DNA of 64,000 nucleotides from Runella salmonicolor (GTDB taxonomy: Bacteria > Bacteroidota > Bacteroidia > Cytophagales > Spirosomataceae): NCBI RefSeq assembly GCF_024158025.1, contig NZ_JAMZEL010000001.1:248001-312000 (forward strand), given 5' to 3'. Below are positions 1-10,700 of the stretch, piece after piece; position 1 is the stretch's first letter, and each line of letters begins with the position of its first letter. The notes below the pieces were generated by a model. The model was not told the origin of the DNA. It did not search any database and was given only the letters and a program-made list of their open reading frames with translations. The translations under genes and the position numbers were made by a program.

Positions 1-626
1 TAGTACCCTTTTGTACCTAAAACAGGTCGAAAATTAGTCGTAAAAACCAGCATTTGACCCTGAGTAGGCCGCAGTACAATTGCCTTGGACTGCATCCGAG
101 GGCGCTGTTCGGTCATGACAAATTCGCCACCCTTGTAGTCTTTTTCAGGCTCAGTAAGGAATAAAACCGCTTGAAAAGGGAAATACACTTCTCCGTATAA
201 ATCCTGATGTAATGTATTAAAATCCCCTTCTTCATATTTAAGAACTAAGGGAGTGGGCCGATGTTGCCCCTTTTGGTGGCATAATTCCAAAAAGGCACTG
301 AGCGTTTCGGGATAATGTACAGGAATGCCCAACTTATGCATCCAATCGTTGGCAACGGGAGCTAAATACGGATATAACCCACTGCGAAGTTGGTCGATAA
401 CGGCAGGCAGTGGGTAGGAAAAATACTTATATTCCCCAAGACCGAAATTATACCGTTTCATATCAATTACGCTGCGATACGCTTCGGGGGTATCATACAT
501 TTCGATGAACGTGTGGCATACTTCGGGAGACACCACGTCAGAAAAAAGAGCGAAGCCCTTTTGATTCAATGAATCAATGGCTTCGCTCCAGTTGATGTTG
601 GTAAATGGAATTATCGGTTGCATCAT
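1..626 (-). CDS. 2OG-Fe(II) oxygenase (PF09859/COG3826-like), 3' end cut by window
   Basis: Reading from ATG at 626 towards position 1 gives 208 residues with no stop, so the C-terminus lies outside the window. The protein has the iron-binding HxD motif (H140, D142, in LHQDLYGEVYFPFQ) followed by LTEPEKDYKGGEFV and MTEQRPRMQS, the pattern of the COG3826 family of Fe(II)/2-oxoglutarate oxygenases, which has been proposed to act on damaged nucleic acid. The distal iron-binding His and the 2OG-binding Arg would follow the visible GTKGY and are not seen. It lies 76 bp downstream of the first CotH gene on the same strand. The family call is firm; the substrate is not known. Confidence 0.85.
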   Translation of the reverse strand, partial: MMQPIIPFTNINWSEAIDSLNQKGFALFSDVVSPEVCHTFIEMYDTPEAYRSVIDMKRYNFGLGEYKYFSYPLPAVIDQLRSGLYPYLAPVANDWMHKLGIPVHYPETLSAFLELCHQKGQHRPTPLVLKYEEGDFNTLHQDLYGEVYFPFQAVLFLTEPEKDYKGGEFVMTEQRPRMQSKAIVLRPTQGQMLVFTTNFRPVLGTKGY

Positions 627-702
627 TTATCGGTTCTTGTTTCAACAAAAGAACGTCAAAGTCGACACCCCAACAATCCGTTTCTTGCGGGATGTATGTA
701 GG

Positions 703-3700
703 TCAGGGGCACCCGCTGATTTGGGCCCGAAACACCGCACCTTGGCTCGTGTTGAAGCCCGGGTTTAGTTCAATAAAGCGTTTGGCATCGTAAAGCACAT
801 GCGACGTACTTGCCACGCTCGCCGTCGAAACCAGCATTCCTTCTTGCTGGGAACTTGCTCCCGCCACCGTAGGTCCGCTTAGCACTCGCTTAGTTTCCAC
901 AAAAATATCATCTACCCCCAATTCGTCGCGCGCACCACTCGTACCGCTTTGCCGGTAATAACGCCACAGCAATTGAATGTAAGGCTGGTTGGCCAAAACA
1001 TTGGGCAGCGTTACGTCAAACACCGTACTATCACCATCGGCACTACCCCGGACATATTCAACTACTTGATTGTTAGCATCTAATACATCAGTAAAACTTC
1101 CCTGATCTCCGATACGATATTGCAACCGAATGGCATACTGACGGAGGTTTATTTTAACGGTACGCCCAGTCCATCTGACCCGCACTTCATCTTTGCCTGT
1201 TGTACTCAATATCAGTAATGCCCCTCCCAACTTAGTGGCAGGATAGCCAACGTTCTCCCCTCCAGTATTAATAAAAGAGAACCCCCTTGTTCCCAATCCG
1301 TTAATTCGGGTACTGCTTATTAAATTAAATGCCCCGCTCGTATAGCCCGCAATCAATGAACTTACCCCAGGGTCTGAATCTGCCATATAAACAAATTTCA
1401 TATTGGCTGGGCTTGTGCCAGGAGTAGATGTAGAAGCCCATTCGGTAAAACGGTATCCACAAGGGTCTAACGGAACAACCTCAAAAACAGCCGTGTAACT
1501 ACGATTAGAAGTCGCTATCACCGTCAGCACGCTGTCGGTTAGAATCGTCGCATTATACACCCAATGTTTGAATTTATAACCTGTTTTTCCGTAAGCCCGC
1601 AGTTGGACTGGAATACTGTTGTAATACCTTCCCGTCCAAGGGTAAGGCGTAGCACTGACGCCGGGCGTTGTTGGTAAAATCTCAATCGTGTTTACTTTCA
1701 CATACCCGTGGTCAGGATTAGATACATTGACCGTCAGGTCGTACTGGCCGCTGATACCGAATTTACCCTGAATCTGACCGCGTTGATTGTTGGGACGCTG
1801 TTGAATAAACGTAATACAGTCGTTGATTTTAGTTAACCACTCGGTGCTACTAGCCAGTGTTTTCCAGCGGTCGAGGTGGGCAGGAATTTCGGCGCTGATA
1901 CCGTCGCGTTTGGCATTGACGAGTTGCGTGAGGTGGGCGGGCAGGAAGGCCGTATTCATCAAATCGGCAAAACGATTGATGAACGCATACTTAAACGTTT
2001 CGTTCAACAATAGTTTTCCCAACAAAAACCCCGGACTGCCAACGGTCCCGATGGTGGAAGCAATCGAAAGTCGGTTTTGGGTAGGCTCAGTCATGGCGTG
2101 GTCGGTATCGTATAGGCTCCACCGCCACCGTCCGTCATGGCCATAGGCTGCGTTGGGGTTGTAAGGAGTTCTCAAACGCCAAAGTTTGATGTTGTTGGGG
2201 CCCCAATCCCAGTTGTTATAGTAAATTTCCGCAATCTCATAATCTATAAAACTCTCCACATCCATTTGGGTCTTGATATAGTCGTAATGCGTCGCGTTGG
2301 CGATATTGTTTACGTTGATATAATTGAGCATGGCATCATAGTGCTGCGTATCACCTTCGTCTACCTCCGTACCTATCACGTCCAGATTATCCGCATCCAC
2401 TCCGTATTTTTGGGCATAATAATGCTTATCCTGCCGTTGGCGCAAATTATGAATGCCCCAATATTCTCCGTTCAAAAAAAGAATGGAAGGTCTGTACGCC
2501 TGAATATCCATCTTCAGGTGTGCCACCGACCCGTGGATGAAAGCATCTTTGAATAACGTTCCTGCATAATCGTTTCCTGAATTTCGCAGGATAAACGTTT
2601 TGTACTCAGAATAAGGCAAATCAGGAAATATCGAATTTTCGATGGTTTTATATTGATCCGTGCCGTAGATTCTCAATGACTTAAACCGATACCCACGCGA
2701 CCAACCGCCGTGGATTCGAAGCCCAATATCTTGTTTGTAAACCACCGTATCAGACTCAATAATTTCAAAATGGGACGCCCGCTCGGCGGCTTCGCCAGTT
2801 CGACGGTAGTTGGCGGGATTATCGGTATCGGGGCCTTGAGTCGGGTTGGCCAACCGCCAAGTATCAAAATCAATCCCGGGTACATAAATCCCGTTGTAAT
2901 AATCAAATAACCCATCTTCTTGCGACATGATTGACACCACGGGCAGCGTAAATTTATTGGCGCCAGTCGGCGAGAAGAAAAACGAACTCGAAGTAATTTC
3001 ACTCGGCAATGCCCCGGGCTTCACGGCCATCGCCCTGACAATCTTACCCTTATAGATGGGCGATGCCGGCAAATAATCCAGCACCTGACTGTGGGTACTG
3101 GCCATCATGCTGATTTTGTTGGGCAAACTTGTAGGGTCGGCCACCGATATTGAGCTCGTGTATTGATAAGATTGATAGGTCTGATACAGACTAGGTCCCG
3201 GAAATGCATTGCGGTATTCGTAGCTTTGGGGCGTCAGTTTTGTAGAATCGGGCACCGAGCCGTCGATGGTATAATAGATCTTAACGCTTGGGTCGGGATG
3301 ATTCATGGAAAGCATGAACGAGCTGTTATAAAATCCGCCTGAATGAGAAAACGCAGGCGGAGCCAACAACTCATTGTAACTGTTAGCCTCAACGTTGGCA
3401 GCTCCGGGCGACGAAGGTTTGAAATACTTCAGGCCCACGCCTCCATTTGGCAACCGACCGTACGAAATATCCATCGGCTGAGGCCCAAACGAAAGACTAT
3501 CTACAATCGTAACGCCGTTGGTATCCACCAGCGCTACCCGCTCCCCATCGGCCGACAGCGAAAAACTCGTGTGATTGGCCCCTCTTGATACGGTACTACT
3601 CGCCCATATTACTAAGTAACCGTTGGCAGGTACGACCACTTGCCCGGGGGTGGTGGTAAAACGGAATTTGGTTAAATTGGAATACGTGTCCGTCATGTAA

Positions 3701-3879
3701 TAACCCGCCAAATCAACGGGGCTACCGCTTGGATTATACAACTCAATCCAATCGGAATATTCGCCGGCATTGTCGGTGACCGTATTCTGATTGGAAGCCA
3801 TCACTTCATTGATTTTCACTTGTGCACACAGGCTGGTGACATGCAGAAAAAAAAACAATCCCAATAAAAAGTGTTTCAT
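703..3879 (-). CDS. Secreted CotH-type protein with lamin-tail domain (paralogue 1)
   Basis: 1058 residues from ATG at 3879; an upstream in-frame start at 3930 would place 17 odd residues before a clear signal peptide (MKHFLLGLFFFLHVTSLCAQ). Domains in order: lamin-tail domain (about 21-130, KINEVMASN...SDWIELYNPSG), chitobiase-like bacterial domain (about 175-215, IYYTIDGSVPD), CotH kinase-like region (about 310-690, with NGEYWGIHN and RWRWSLYDTD), a repeat resembling InlB B-repeats (GYKFKHWVYNA), a beta-rich C-terminal region, and a conserved ending IELNPGFNTSQGAVFRAQ...GC. That ending resembles the GCX_COOH/3-coathanger C-terminus of secreted Bacteroidota proteins. CotH domains phosphorylate spore-coat proteins in Bacillus; the substrate here is unknown. 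It probably has its own promoter in the 633-bp spacer upstream. Confidence 0.85.
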   Translation of the reverse strand: MKHFLLGLFFFLHVTSLCAQVKINEVMASNQNTVTDNAGEYSDWIELYNPSGSPVDLAGYYMTDTYSNLTKFRFTTTPGQVVVPANGYLVIWASSTVSRGANHTSFSLSADGERVALVDTNGVTIVDSLSFGPQPMDISYGRLPNGGVGLKYFKPSSPGAANVEANSYNELLAPPAFSHSGGFYNSSFMLSMNHPDPSVKIYYTIDGSVPDSTKLTPQSYEYRNAFPGPSLYQTYQSYQYTSSISVADPTSLPNKISMMASTHSQVLDYLPASPIYKGKIVRAMAVKPGALPSEITSSSFFFSPTGANKFTLPVVSIMSQEDGLFDYYNGIYVPGIDFDTWRLANPTQGPDTDNPANYRRTGEAAERASHFEIIESDTVVYKQDIGLRIHGGWSRGYRFKSLRIYGTDQYKTIENSIFPDLPYSEYKTFILRNSGNDYAGTLFKDAFIHGSVAHLKMDIQAYRPSILFLNGEYWGIHNLRQRQDKHYYAQKYGVDADNLDVIGTEVDEGDTQHYDAMLNYINVNNIANATHYDYIKTQMDVESFIDYEIAEIYYNNWDWGPNNIKLWRLRTPYNPNAAYGHDGRWRWSLYDTDHAMTEPTQNRLSIASTIGTVGSPGFLLGKLLLNETFKYAFINRFADLMNTAFLPAHLTQLVNAKRDGISAEIPAHLDRWKTLASSTEWLTKINDCITFIQQRPNNQRGQIQGKFGISGQYDLTVNVSNPDHGYVKVNTIEILPTTPGVSATPYPWTGRYYNSIPVQLRAYGKTGYKFKHWVYNATILTDSVLTVIATSNRSYTAVFEVVPLDPCGYRFTEWASTSTPGTSPANMKFVYMADSDPGVSSLIAGYTSGAFNLISSTRINGLGTRGFSFINTGGENVGYPATKLGGALLILSTTGKDEVRVRWTGRTVKINLRQYAIRLQYRIGDQGSFTDVLDANNQVVEYVRGSADGDSTVFDVTLPNVLANQPYIQLLWRYYRQSGTSGARDELGVDDIFVETKRVLSGPTVAGASSQQEGMLVSTASVASTSHVLYDAKRFIELNPGFNTSQGAVFRAQISGCP

Positions 3880-4512
3880 AAAAAACTTATATTCAATCTG
3901 ATTTATTACTAAAAACAGGCTGTAAACCACTGATTTACGTCATCTAAAAACAAGCCATTTTGTCAATAACCAAATGATTATTGCTAGAACAATTTTTAGT
4001 AAGTAGTAAATAGATTTCAGTATTCAGGGTTTAATTAGAAAAGGTAATTGTGGGTCTATAAATCGAAAAACTTCAATCTTAATACAACTTAGATGGTTAT
4101 AATTAATTCTTTCATTGAAGCCTTAGTCAATGGATTCTTAGTAATCAAAAAACTACTCTGAATATGCCCGAACAAATAGGTAAAAAAATATACCTTTCAA
4201 TATAAATAGCGAAGTTTTCTAATCAATAAATATCAACAACTACGGCAAATAAAATGCATAATTATTCCATTTATTTTAATTTATACCAAAAAGTTATCAA
4301 ACGGTCTTTTTTTTAGGATAAATTAAAAAATGCGTCGCAGAAGAATAAAGGACTAGGCTTGAGCATTAAATTGCAATTAGGAAAAAGTGTAAAAAACTTT
4401 TTCCTAATTTTTAAATACACGAAGAAGAGTTTCAATCAAAAAGATTTTGTGCTAATAAATATGCTTTTTTTTAAAACCGTTTTAGAATTAAAAGAATAAC
4501 GCAAATCCCTCC
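3880..4512. other. Gene-free AT-rich spacer upstream of CotH paralogue 1
   Basis: There is no credible ORF here. The stretch is strongly AT-rich and holds one copy (4285-4306) of an element also found upstream of CotH paralogue 3. It most likely carries the promoter of paralogue 1 and the transcript end of paralogue 2. Confidence 0.6.
4285..4306 (-). promoter_or_regulatory. Shared upstream element, copy 1
   Basis: This 22-nt stretch differs from 11347-11368 at one position. The common 18-mer on the plus strand is AAAAGTTATCAAACGGTC; on the minus strand, in the gene direction, it reads GACCGTTTGATAACTTTT. It lies about 405 bp upstream of CotH paralogue 1. Its ACCGTTTGA part is close to the half-site bound by LytTR-type regulators, and such a regulator is encoded at 12786-13562. 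The role is inferred. Confidence 0.4.
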
Positions 4513-7500
4513 CTACGGACAGCCCTTTATCTGGGCCCGAAACACCGCCCCTTGGCTCGTGTTGAAGCCCGGGTTTAGTTCAATAAAGCGTTTGGCCTCG
4601 TACAATACTTGCGAACTACTCCCCACACTCACCCTCGAAAACAATACACCTTCATTCACCGTGCTTACACCCGCCGCTGTACTCCCACTCAACACTCGCT
4701 TGCTCTCCACATAAATATCATCCACCCCCAACTCATCGCGATTACCGCTCGTGCCTACCTTGTGATAATAGCGCCACAACAAGTATACATAAGGCTGATT
4801 CAACAACGTACTCGGCAGGTTCACCTTCAGCACCGAACTGCTCCCAACAGCCCCTCGGCTGTATTCTACCACTTGATTATTGGCGTCTAATACATCCGCA
4901 AATCCCTCGATTTTATCAATACTATACTGAAGTCGAATCCCGTATTCCTGCGCTCCTCGCGCAAATGTTCGCCCCGTCCAAGTCACACTTACACTGTCCT
5001 TGCCTTCCGTATTCAACACTAAAAGAGCACCGCCTAGCTTCGTGCCAGGATAAACCGTACCGCTGCCCGTATTCACAAATGATACCCCGTTTGCCCCCTG
5101 ACCACGAATACGGGTGCCGCTCGTTAGGGCATATCCCCCCGTCGTAAAGCCCTTTACATCCGAATTCAATCCTGGGTCGGTGTCGGACATGTACACAAAT
5201 TTCATGTTTGCGGGAAATGTACCCGCCGTAGAGCTAGAGGCCCACTCCTTAAAAACATATCCACAAGACTCCAACGTGGCGGCTACTAAGGCTGGCTCAA
5301 AAACTGCCGTATAGCTACGAGCCGAACTCGCCGTAATGGTCTGCACGCTGTCGGTCAGTATCGTTGCGTTGTAAACCCAATGTTTGAACTTATAGCCAAG
5401 TTTCGGACGCGCTCGTAGCACCACGGGAATCGAATTATCCGACTTATAAAAATAGCTACCCGTCCAAGGATAAGGCGAAGCATTTACACCTGGGGTACTC
5501 GGCAAAATATCAATAGTGTTGACCCGAACATACCCGTGGGCAGGATTGGACACATTGACCGTCAGGTTGTACTGACCACTAAGACCGAATTTGCTTTGGA
5601 TATGGGTCTGCTGATAGCCTGGGCGCTGTTGAAAAAAAGTAATACAATTAGCAATTTTCGACAGCCACGCTGCGCTATCTGATAAGGTTTTCCAACGTTC
5701 TAGATGGGCAGGAATCTCGGCGCTTATTCCATTGCGTTTTGCTTCAATAAAACCCGTGAGATAAGAAGTCGTGAATACTGTATTCATTAAATCGGCGAAT
5801 CGATTGATAAAATCGTTCCGAAATGTCTGATTCTGTAATAACTTTCCCAACAGAAAGCCCGCGTCCCAATAATTTGTAAATGAAGAAGCAATCGACAATC
5901 TATTATCAGTCCAATTACTTATTGTAGCATCGGCATCATATAAGCTCCAGCGCCATCGACCGTCGTGCCCCAAAGGTGCTAATGGATTATAAGGGACTTG
6001 CAAACGCCAATATTTAATATTATTGGTTCCCCAATCTTGATTGTTGTAAAATATCTCGGTTATCTGATAGTCGCGAAAGCTCTCCACATCCATCTGGGTT
6101 TGAACATAATCATAGTGGGTATTGCTTACTACACCATTGGTATTAATATAACTAATCATCGATCTATAATGAGTAGTAGTGCCCTCTTCAATCTCTTCTC
6201 CTATGATATCCAGACTATCCCCATTCACTCCGTATTTTTGCGCGTAATAGTGTTTATCTTGCCGCTGACGCATATTATGAATACCCCAATATTCACCATT
6301 CAAAAAAAGTAATGCTGGTCGATACGCCTGAATATCAATCTTCAGGTGAGCAACGGTTTCATGGACCAGCGCATCCTTAAAAAATGTCCCATTGTAATCA
6401 TTACCTGCATTCCGTAGGATAAACGTTTTATATTCATCATAGGGTAATTGCGGAAACAAAGGGTGCTCAATGGTTTTGTATTGGTCGGTGCCGTACAACC
6501 GCAATGATTTAAATTTAAATCCCCGGGACCAGCCACCATTGATGCGAATCCCCACATCTTGCTTATATACTACGGTATCGGATTCAATAATTTCAAAATG
6601 AGATGCCCGTTCGGCAGGCTCGCCTGTACGTCGATAATTAGCGGGACTTCCAAAATCGGGGATGAGCGTGGGGTTGGCATTTCGCCAATTGTCAAAATCA
6701 ATTCCTGGCACATAAATCCCGTTGTTGTAGGAAAATAATCCATCCTCCTGCGACATCACCGACACAACGGGTAACGTAAACTTATTGGCGCCAGTCGGCG
6801 AAAAGAAAAATGAACTCGACGTAATCTCACTCGTCAACGCCCCTGCCTTTACCGCCACCGCCCGAATCACCTTCCCCTTATAAAGCGGAGCCGTCGGTAA
6901 ATAATCCAAATTTGAGCTGTGTGTACTGGCTATCGTGCTGATTTTATTGGGCAAATTCGATGCATCATCCACCGTCAGAGGGCTCGTGTAACTATACGAC
7001 TGGTACTGCTTCGTCTGGTTGCTACCCGGATAGTTGTTACGGTAGGTATAGCTCTGAGGTGTCAAACTCCCCGCCGAAGGTACCGACCCATCCGTGGTGT
7101 AATAAATACTCACCCCAGGGTCGGGGTGGCTAATCGTTAAACCAAAACTACTGCTATAAAAGCCTCCTGCATGGGAAAAAACTGGCGGACTCAACAACTC
7201 ATCATAACTGTTAGTAACCACATTGGCCGCCCCGGGCGTGGACACCGTAAAATACTTAAACGTAGTTCCTCCGTTGGGCAGCCGACCATAAGATATGTCC
7301 ATCCGTTGGGGGCCAAAAGTCAGACTATCCACTATACTCAGACCATCTGGCATCACCAACGCTACCCGCTCACCATCGGCCGACAACGAAAAACTCGTGT
7401 GAGTTGCACCACTTGACACCGTACTGCTGGCCCAAATAATCAAATAACCGTTGGCAGGTACCACCACTTGTCCTGCAGTAGAAGTAAACCGAAATTTCTT

Positions 7501-7707
7501 CAAATTTGAATAATCGTCCGTCAGATAATAGCCCGCCAAGTCTATCGCAGCTCCGCTTGGGTTGTGAAGCTCTACCCAATCAGAATACGCCCCAACGTTG
7601 TCAACAACCGTATTCTCATTGGAGGCCATGAGTTCATTAATCTTAATCTGTGCCCTAATAAGTGTAGCACTCACCAACAAGAGCAGGAGGGTAAAAGAGT
7701 TTTTCAT
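4513..7707 (-). CDS. Secreted CotH-type protein with lamin-tail domain (paralogue 2)
   Basis: 1064 residues with a clear signal peptide (MKNSFTLLLLLVSATLIRAQ). The domain order matches paralogue 1: lamin-tail domain, chitobiase-like domain (IYYTTDGSVPS), CotH region (INGGWSRGFKFKSLRLYG, NGEYWGIHNMRQRQDKHYYA, RWRWSLYDAD), GYKFKHWVYNA repeat, C-terminal beta region and the GFNTSQGAVFRAQIKGCP ending. It follows paralogue 3 by only 25 bp, so the two are probably co-transcribed. Its central CotH region is closest to paralogue 1, while the part from about residue 700 to 800 is almost identical to paralogue 3, which suggests exchange between the copies. Confidence 0.85.
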   Translation of the reverse strand: MKNSFTLLLLLVSATLIRAQIKINELMASNENTVVDNVGAYSDWVELHNPSGAAIDLAGYYLTDDYSNLKKFRFTSTAGQVVVPANGYLIIWASSTVSSGATHTSFSLSADGERVALVMPDGLSIVDSLTFGPQRMDISYGRLPNGGTTFKYFTVSTPGAANVVTNSYDELLSPPVFSHAGGFYSSSFGLTISHPDPGVSIYYTTDGSVPSAGSLTPQSYTYRNNYPGSNQTKQYQSYSYTSPLTVDDASNLPNKISTIASTHSSNLDYLPTAPLYKGKVIRAVAVKAGALTSEITSSSFFFSPTGANKFTLPVVSVMSQEDGLFSYNNGIYVPGIDFDNWRNANPTLIPDFGSPANYRRTGEPAERASHFEIIESDTVVYKQDVGIRINGGWSRGFKFKSLRLYGTDQYKTIEHPLFPQLPYDEYKTFILRNAGNDYNGTFFKDALVHETVAHLKIDIQAYRPALLFLNGEYWGIHNMRQRQDKHYYAQKYGVNGDSLDIIGEEIEEGTTTHYRSMISYINTNGVVSNTHYDYVQTQMDVESFRDYQITEIFYNNQDWGTNNIKYWRLQVPYNPLAPLGHDGRWRWSLYDADATISNWTDNRLSIASSFTNYWDAGFLLGKLLQNQTFRNDFINRFADLMNTVFTTSYLTGFIEAKRNGISAEIPAHLERWKTLSDSAAWLSKIANCITFFQQRPGYQQTHIQSKFGLSGQYNLTVNVSNPAHGYVRVNTIDILPSTPGVNASPYPWTGSYFYKSDNSIPVVLRARPKLGYKFKHWVYNATILTDSVQTITASSARSYTAVFEPALVAATLESCGYVFKEWASSSTAGTFPANMKFVYMSDTDPGLNSDVKGFTTGGYALTSGTRIRGQGANGVSFVNTGSGTVYPGTKLGGALLVLNTEGKDSVSVTWTGRTFARGAQEYGIRLQYSIDKIEGFADVLDANNQVVEYSRGAVGSSSVLKVNLPSTLLNQPYVYLLWRYYHKVGTSGNRDELGVDDIYVESKRVLSGSTAAGVSTVNEGVLFSRVSVGSSSQVLYEAKRFIELNPGFNTSQGAVFRAQIKGCP

Positions 7708-7732
7708 ACGAGGTAAGGTTTATTTATTTATT

Positions 7733-10700
7733 TTACGGACAGCCCTTAATCTGGGCTTGAAACACCGCCCCTTGGCTCGTGTTGAAGCCAGGATTCAGCT
7801 CAATAAAGCGTTTTGCCTCATACAGCACATTCGACGTACTTGCCACGCTCACCGTCGAAAACAATACACCATCATTCACCGTGCTCACACCCGCCGCAGT
7901 TGTTCCACTCAACACCCGTTTGCTCTCCACAAAAATATCATCCACCCCCAATTCGTCACGGCTACCGCTAGTGCCTGCCTTGCGATAATAGCGCCACAAT
8001 AATTGAATATAAGGCTGATTTAGCAACGAAACGGGCAATTTTACTTCAAATACTGCACTGTCACCCACCACTCCTCGATTGTATTCTATTAATTGATTGC
8101 TTTCATTCAATAAATCCGTAAAATTCACTTGGTCGCCAATACGATACTGCAGGCGAATCGCGTATTCTCTTGTCCCTATCGCTCGGGTCCGCCCCTTCCA
8201 CTTAACAGTTACTTCATCCTTATTTTGCGTATTTATAGCCAAAATAGCCCCTCCCAACTGTCCTCCTGTACCAGTAGCGGGGTACCCAGGATTATTCCCG
8301 CCACCCGTATTTATAAATGAAAACCCTCGAGCATTACGTCCATTTATTCTGGTAGAACTTGTCAAATTATAGGCACCATTGGTATAACCAGCAATAGCTG
8401 AACTAACCCCTGGGTCGCCATCCGCCATATACACAAATTTCATGTTGGCAGGAGTAGTACCAGCCGCTGAGGTAGAATCCCACGCGGTGAAGCTATACCC
8501 GCACGCTTCCAATAATGCGACCGTAGGGACTGGATTGTCTGACAATATCGCAGACTCAAAAACAGCGGTATAGCTACGGGCCGAAGTAGCAGTAATGGTC
8601 TGTATGCTATCGGTCAATATCATAGCATTGTAGACCCAATGTTTAAACTTATAGCCCGGTTTCGGACGCGCTCGTATCACCACTGGAAGAGAGTTGTCAG
8701 ATTTATAAAAGTATTTACCCGTCCAAGGGTAAGGCGAAGCGCTCACCCCTGGGGTTGTGGGCAAAATATCAATCGTATTGACCCGCACATAGCCGTGGTC
8801 AGGATTGGAAACATTGACTGTCAAGTCGTACTGACCACTAAGGCTAAAACGACTCTGAATATGTTCGCGAACAATGGGAGGACGCAGCGAGGCAAACGTT
8901 GTCATCAGGTTTACAAAACCTTGCCAATTCGCATACGTTGAAGGACGCTGCCAACGGGTGATATTCCCTCTTATTTCTGCATCAATGACGTTTTTTTTAG
9001 CGTTGATAATCTCCAGCAAGCGGGCGGGTTGAAAATGGGTATTTATCAAATCAGCATACCGGGTAATGAATTGGTTTTTGAACTCGGCATTTTCAATGAG
9101 GTATTTATAAGGATAATCAGCAGTATTGGGATTATCAAATTTCGTAAAATAGTTTTCATTGTATTCTTCAAAACTCAAATCGGTGTCGTACAAAGCCCAG
9201 CGCCAACGACCGTCTTTTCCTTTCGGTTTGGTAGATGAGTAAGGTGTTTTGTATCTCCAATAAGTAATATTCCCAATGGGCCAATCCCAGTTAGCAGCAT
9301 AAAGCTCCATAACCGTATAATCAATAAAACTCTCAATATCAACACGTTCCTTTATATAACTATAGTTTGCGGTATTAGACATTGCATTGTTTTTCATAAA
9401 ATTGAGCGTAACTCCCCAGTGCCCTGAGTCATCCTCAATTTCGGGCACGTTGTTGTCATTAAAACCCGAATAATACTCTATCGAATCAGCGTCAATGTTA
9501 AAATGATTGGCATAATGGTATTCATCGAGGCGCTCTGTAATGTGATGTATCCCCCAATATTCCCCATTAATAAACATCACAGATGGACGTGACTGCTGAT
9601 TTTCAAAATTTAGACCTTCGGCCATTTGCGATATAGAGGCATCCTTAAACAACGTTCTTTCGTAGTCATTTCCCGATGTTTTCATCATAAAACGCTTAAA
9701 ATTGGTAAAGGGAAGCGTTGGAACGAGGGGATAATTATACTCCGTGTCGCCATAAGCGCCACTGGCATAGAATCTTAGGCTTTTCTTATCGAGATCTCTC
9801 GAACCTGACCCGTGTATACGTAGCCCCACATTCTGACTAAAGTTTACACCGTTTGTATCCAATATTTCAAAATTGACGGGAATTTCGGTAGAGCGATTGT
9901 AATTCTTTTCGGTACCCGAAGTATTGGTCCCATTCCTGTAATCAACAAAATCTTTTCCAGCCACGTAAATTCCGTCTGTATAATCAAAAAGTCGGCTGGG
10001 GGTGGTTTGGATAGATATGACTGGGACAGTATATTTTGGTAATCCTGAAGGCGTAAAAAAGTAAATTTTTGAGATAATCTCGCTCGGCAATTTCCCTGGC
10101 ACATACACTCTGGCACGTACGGTCGTTCCTTTATACACCGAGTCGGCCTGCGGTGGAGTATAGCTATATTTTATCGTGGTCGAAATATTGGAAACTACGT
10201 TGGGCAGTACGGGCGAATTTCTGTTTATAATACTGATAGGAGTACCATTATACTGATATGACCGGTAAGTATTTGTGTAACTAGGCCCAGCCGTTTGGCC
10301 TACCAGTTCGGGGTATTGATTCTTGTAGGTGTAATTGGTCCCTGCCAAATTTCCACTACTCGGATCAGAGCCATCTGTGGTATAATAGATGGTAGCTCCT
10401 GGCTCTGTGCTACTGATAGTCAACGAAAAAGCACTTTGATAAAAACCACTTTCTGCCGAAAATACGGGAGATGCGGCCAAACCCGTATACGCATTCGCCG
10501 TAAGATTTACAGAACCCGGCGACGCTGGTGAAAAATACTTAAAAGTAGCCGAGCCGTTCGGTTCTCTCCCGTAAGATACATCCCTCCACTGCGGTCCAAA
10601 CGACAGGCTGTCTACAATCGTTAACCCGTCGGGTAAAACCAACGCCAATGCCTCGCCATCCGCAGAAAGCGAAAAGCTCGTATGCTTTGGCCCACGTGTT

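Noticed and set aside
1823..2556. Plus-strand ORFs opposite the CotH genes (also around 4609-6312 and 6919-8372)
   Set aside because: They are antisense shadows of long, well-supported coding regions and match no protein family.
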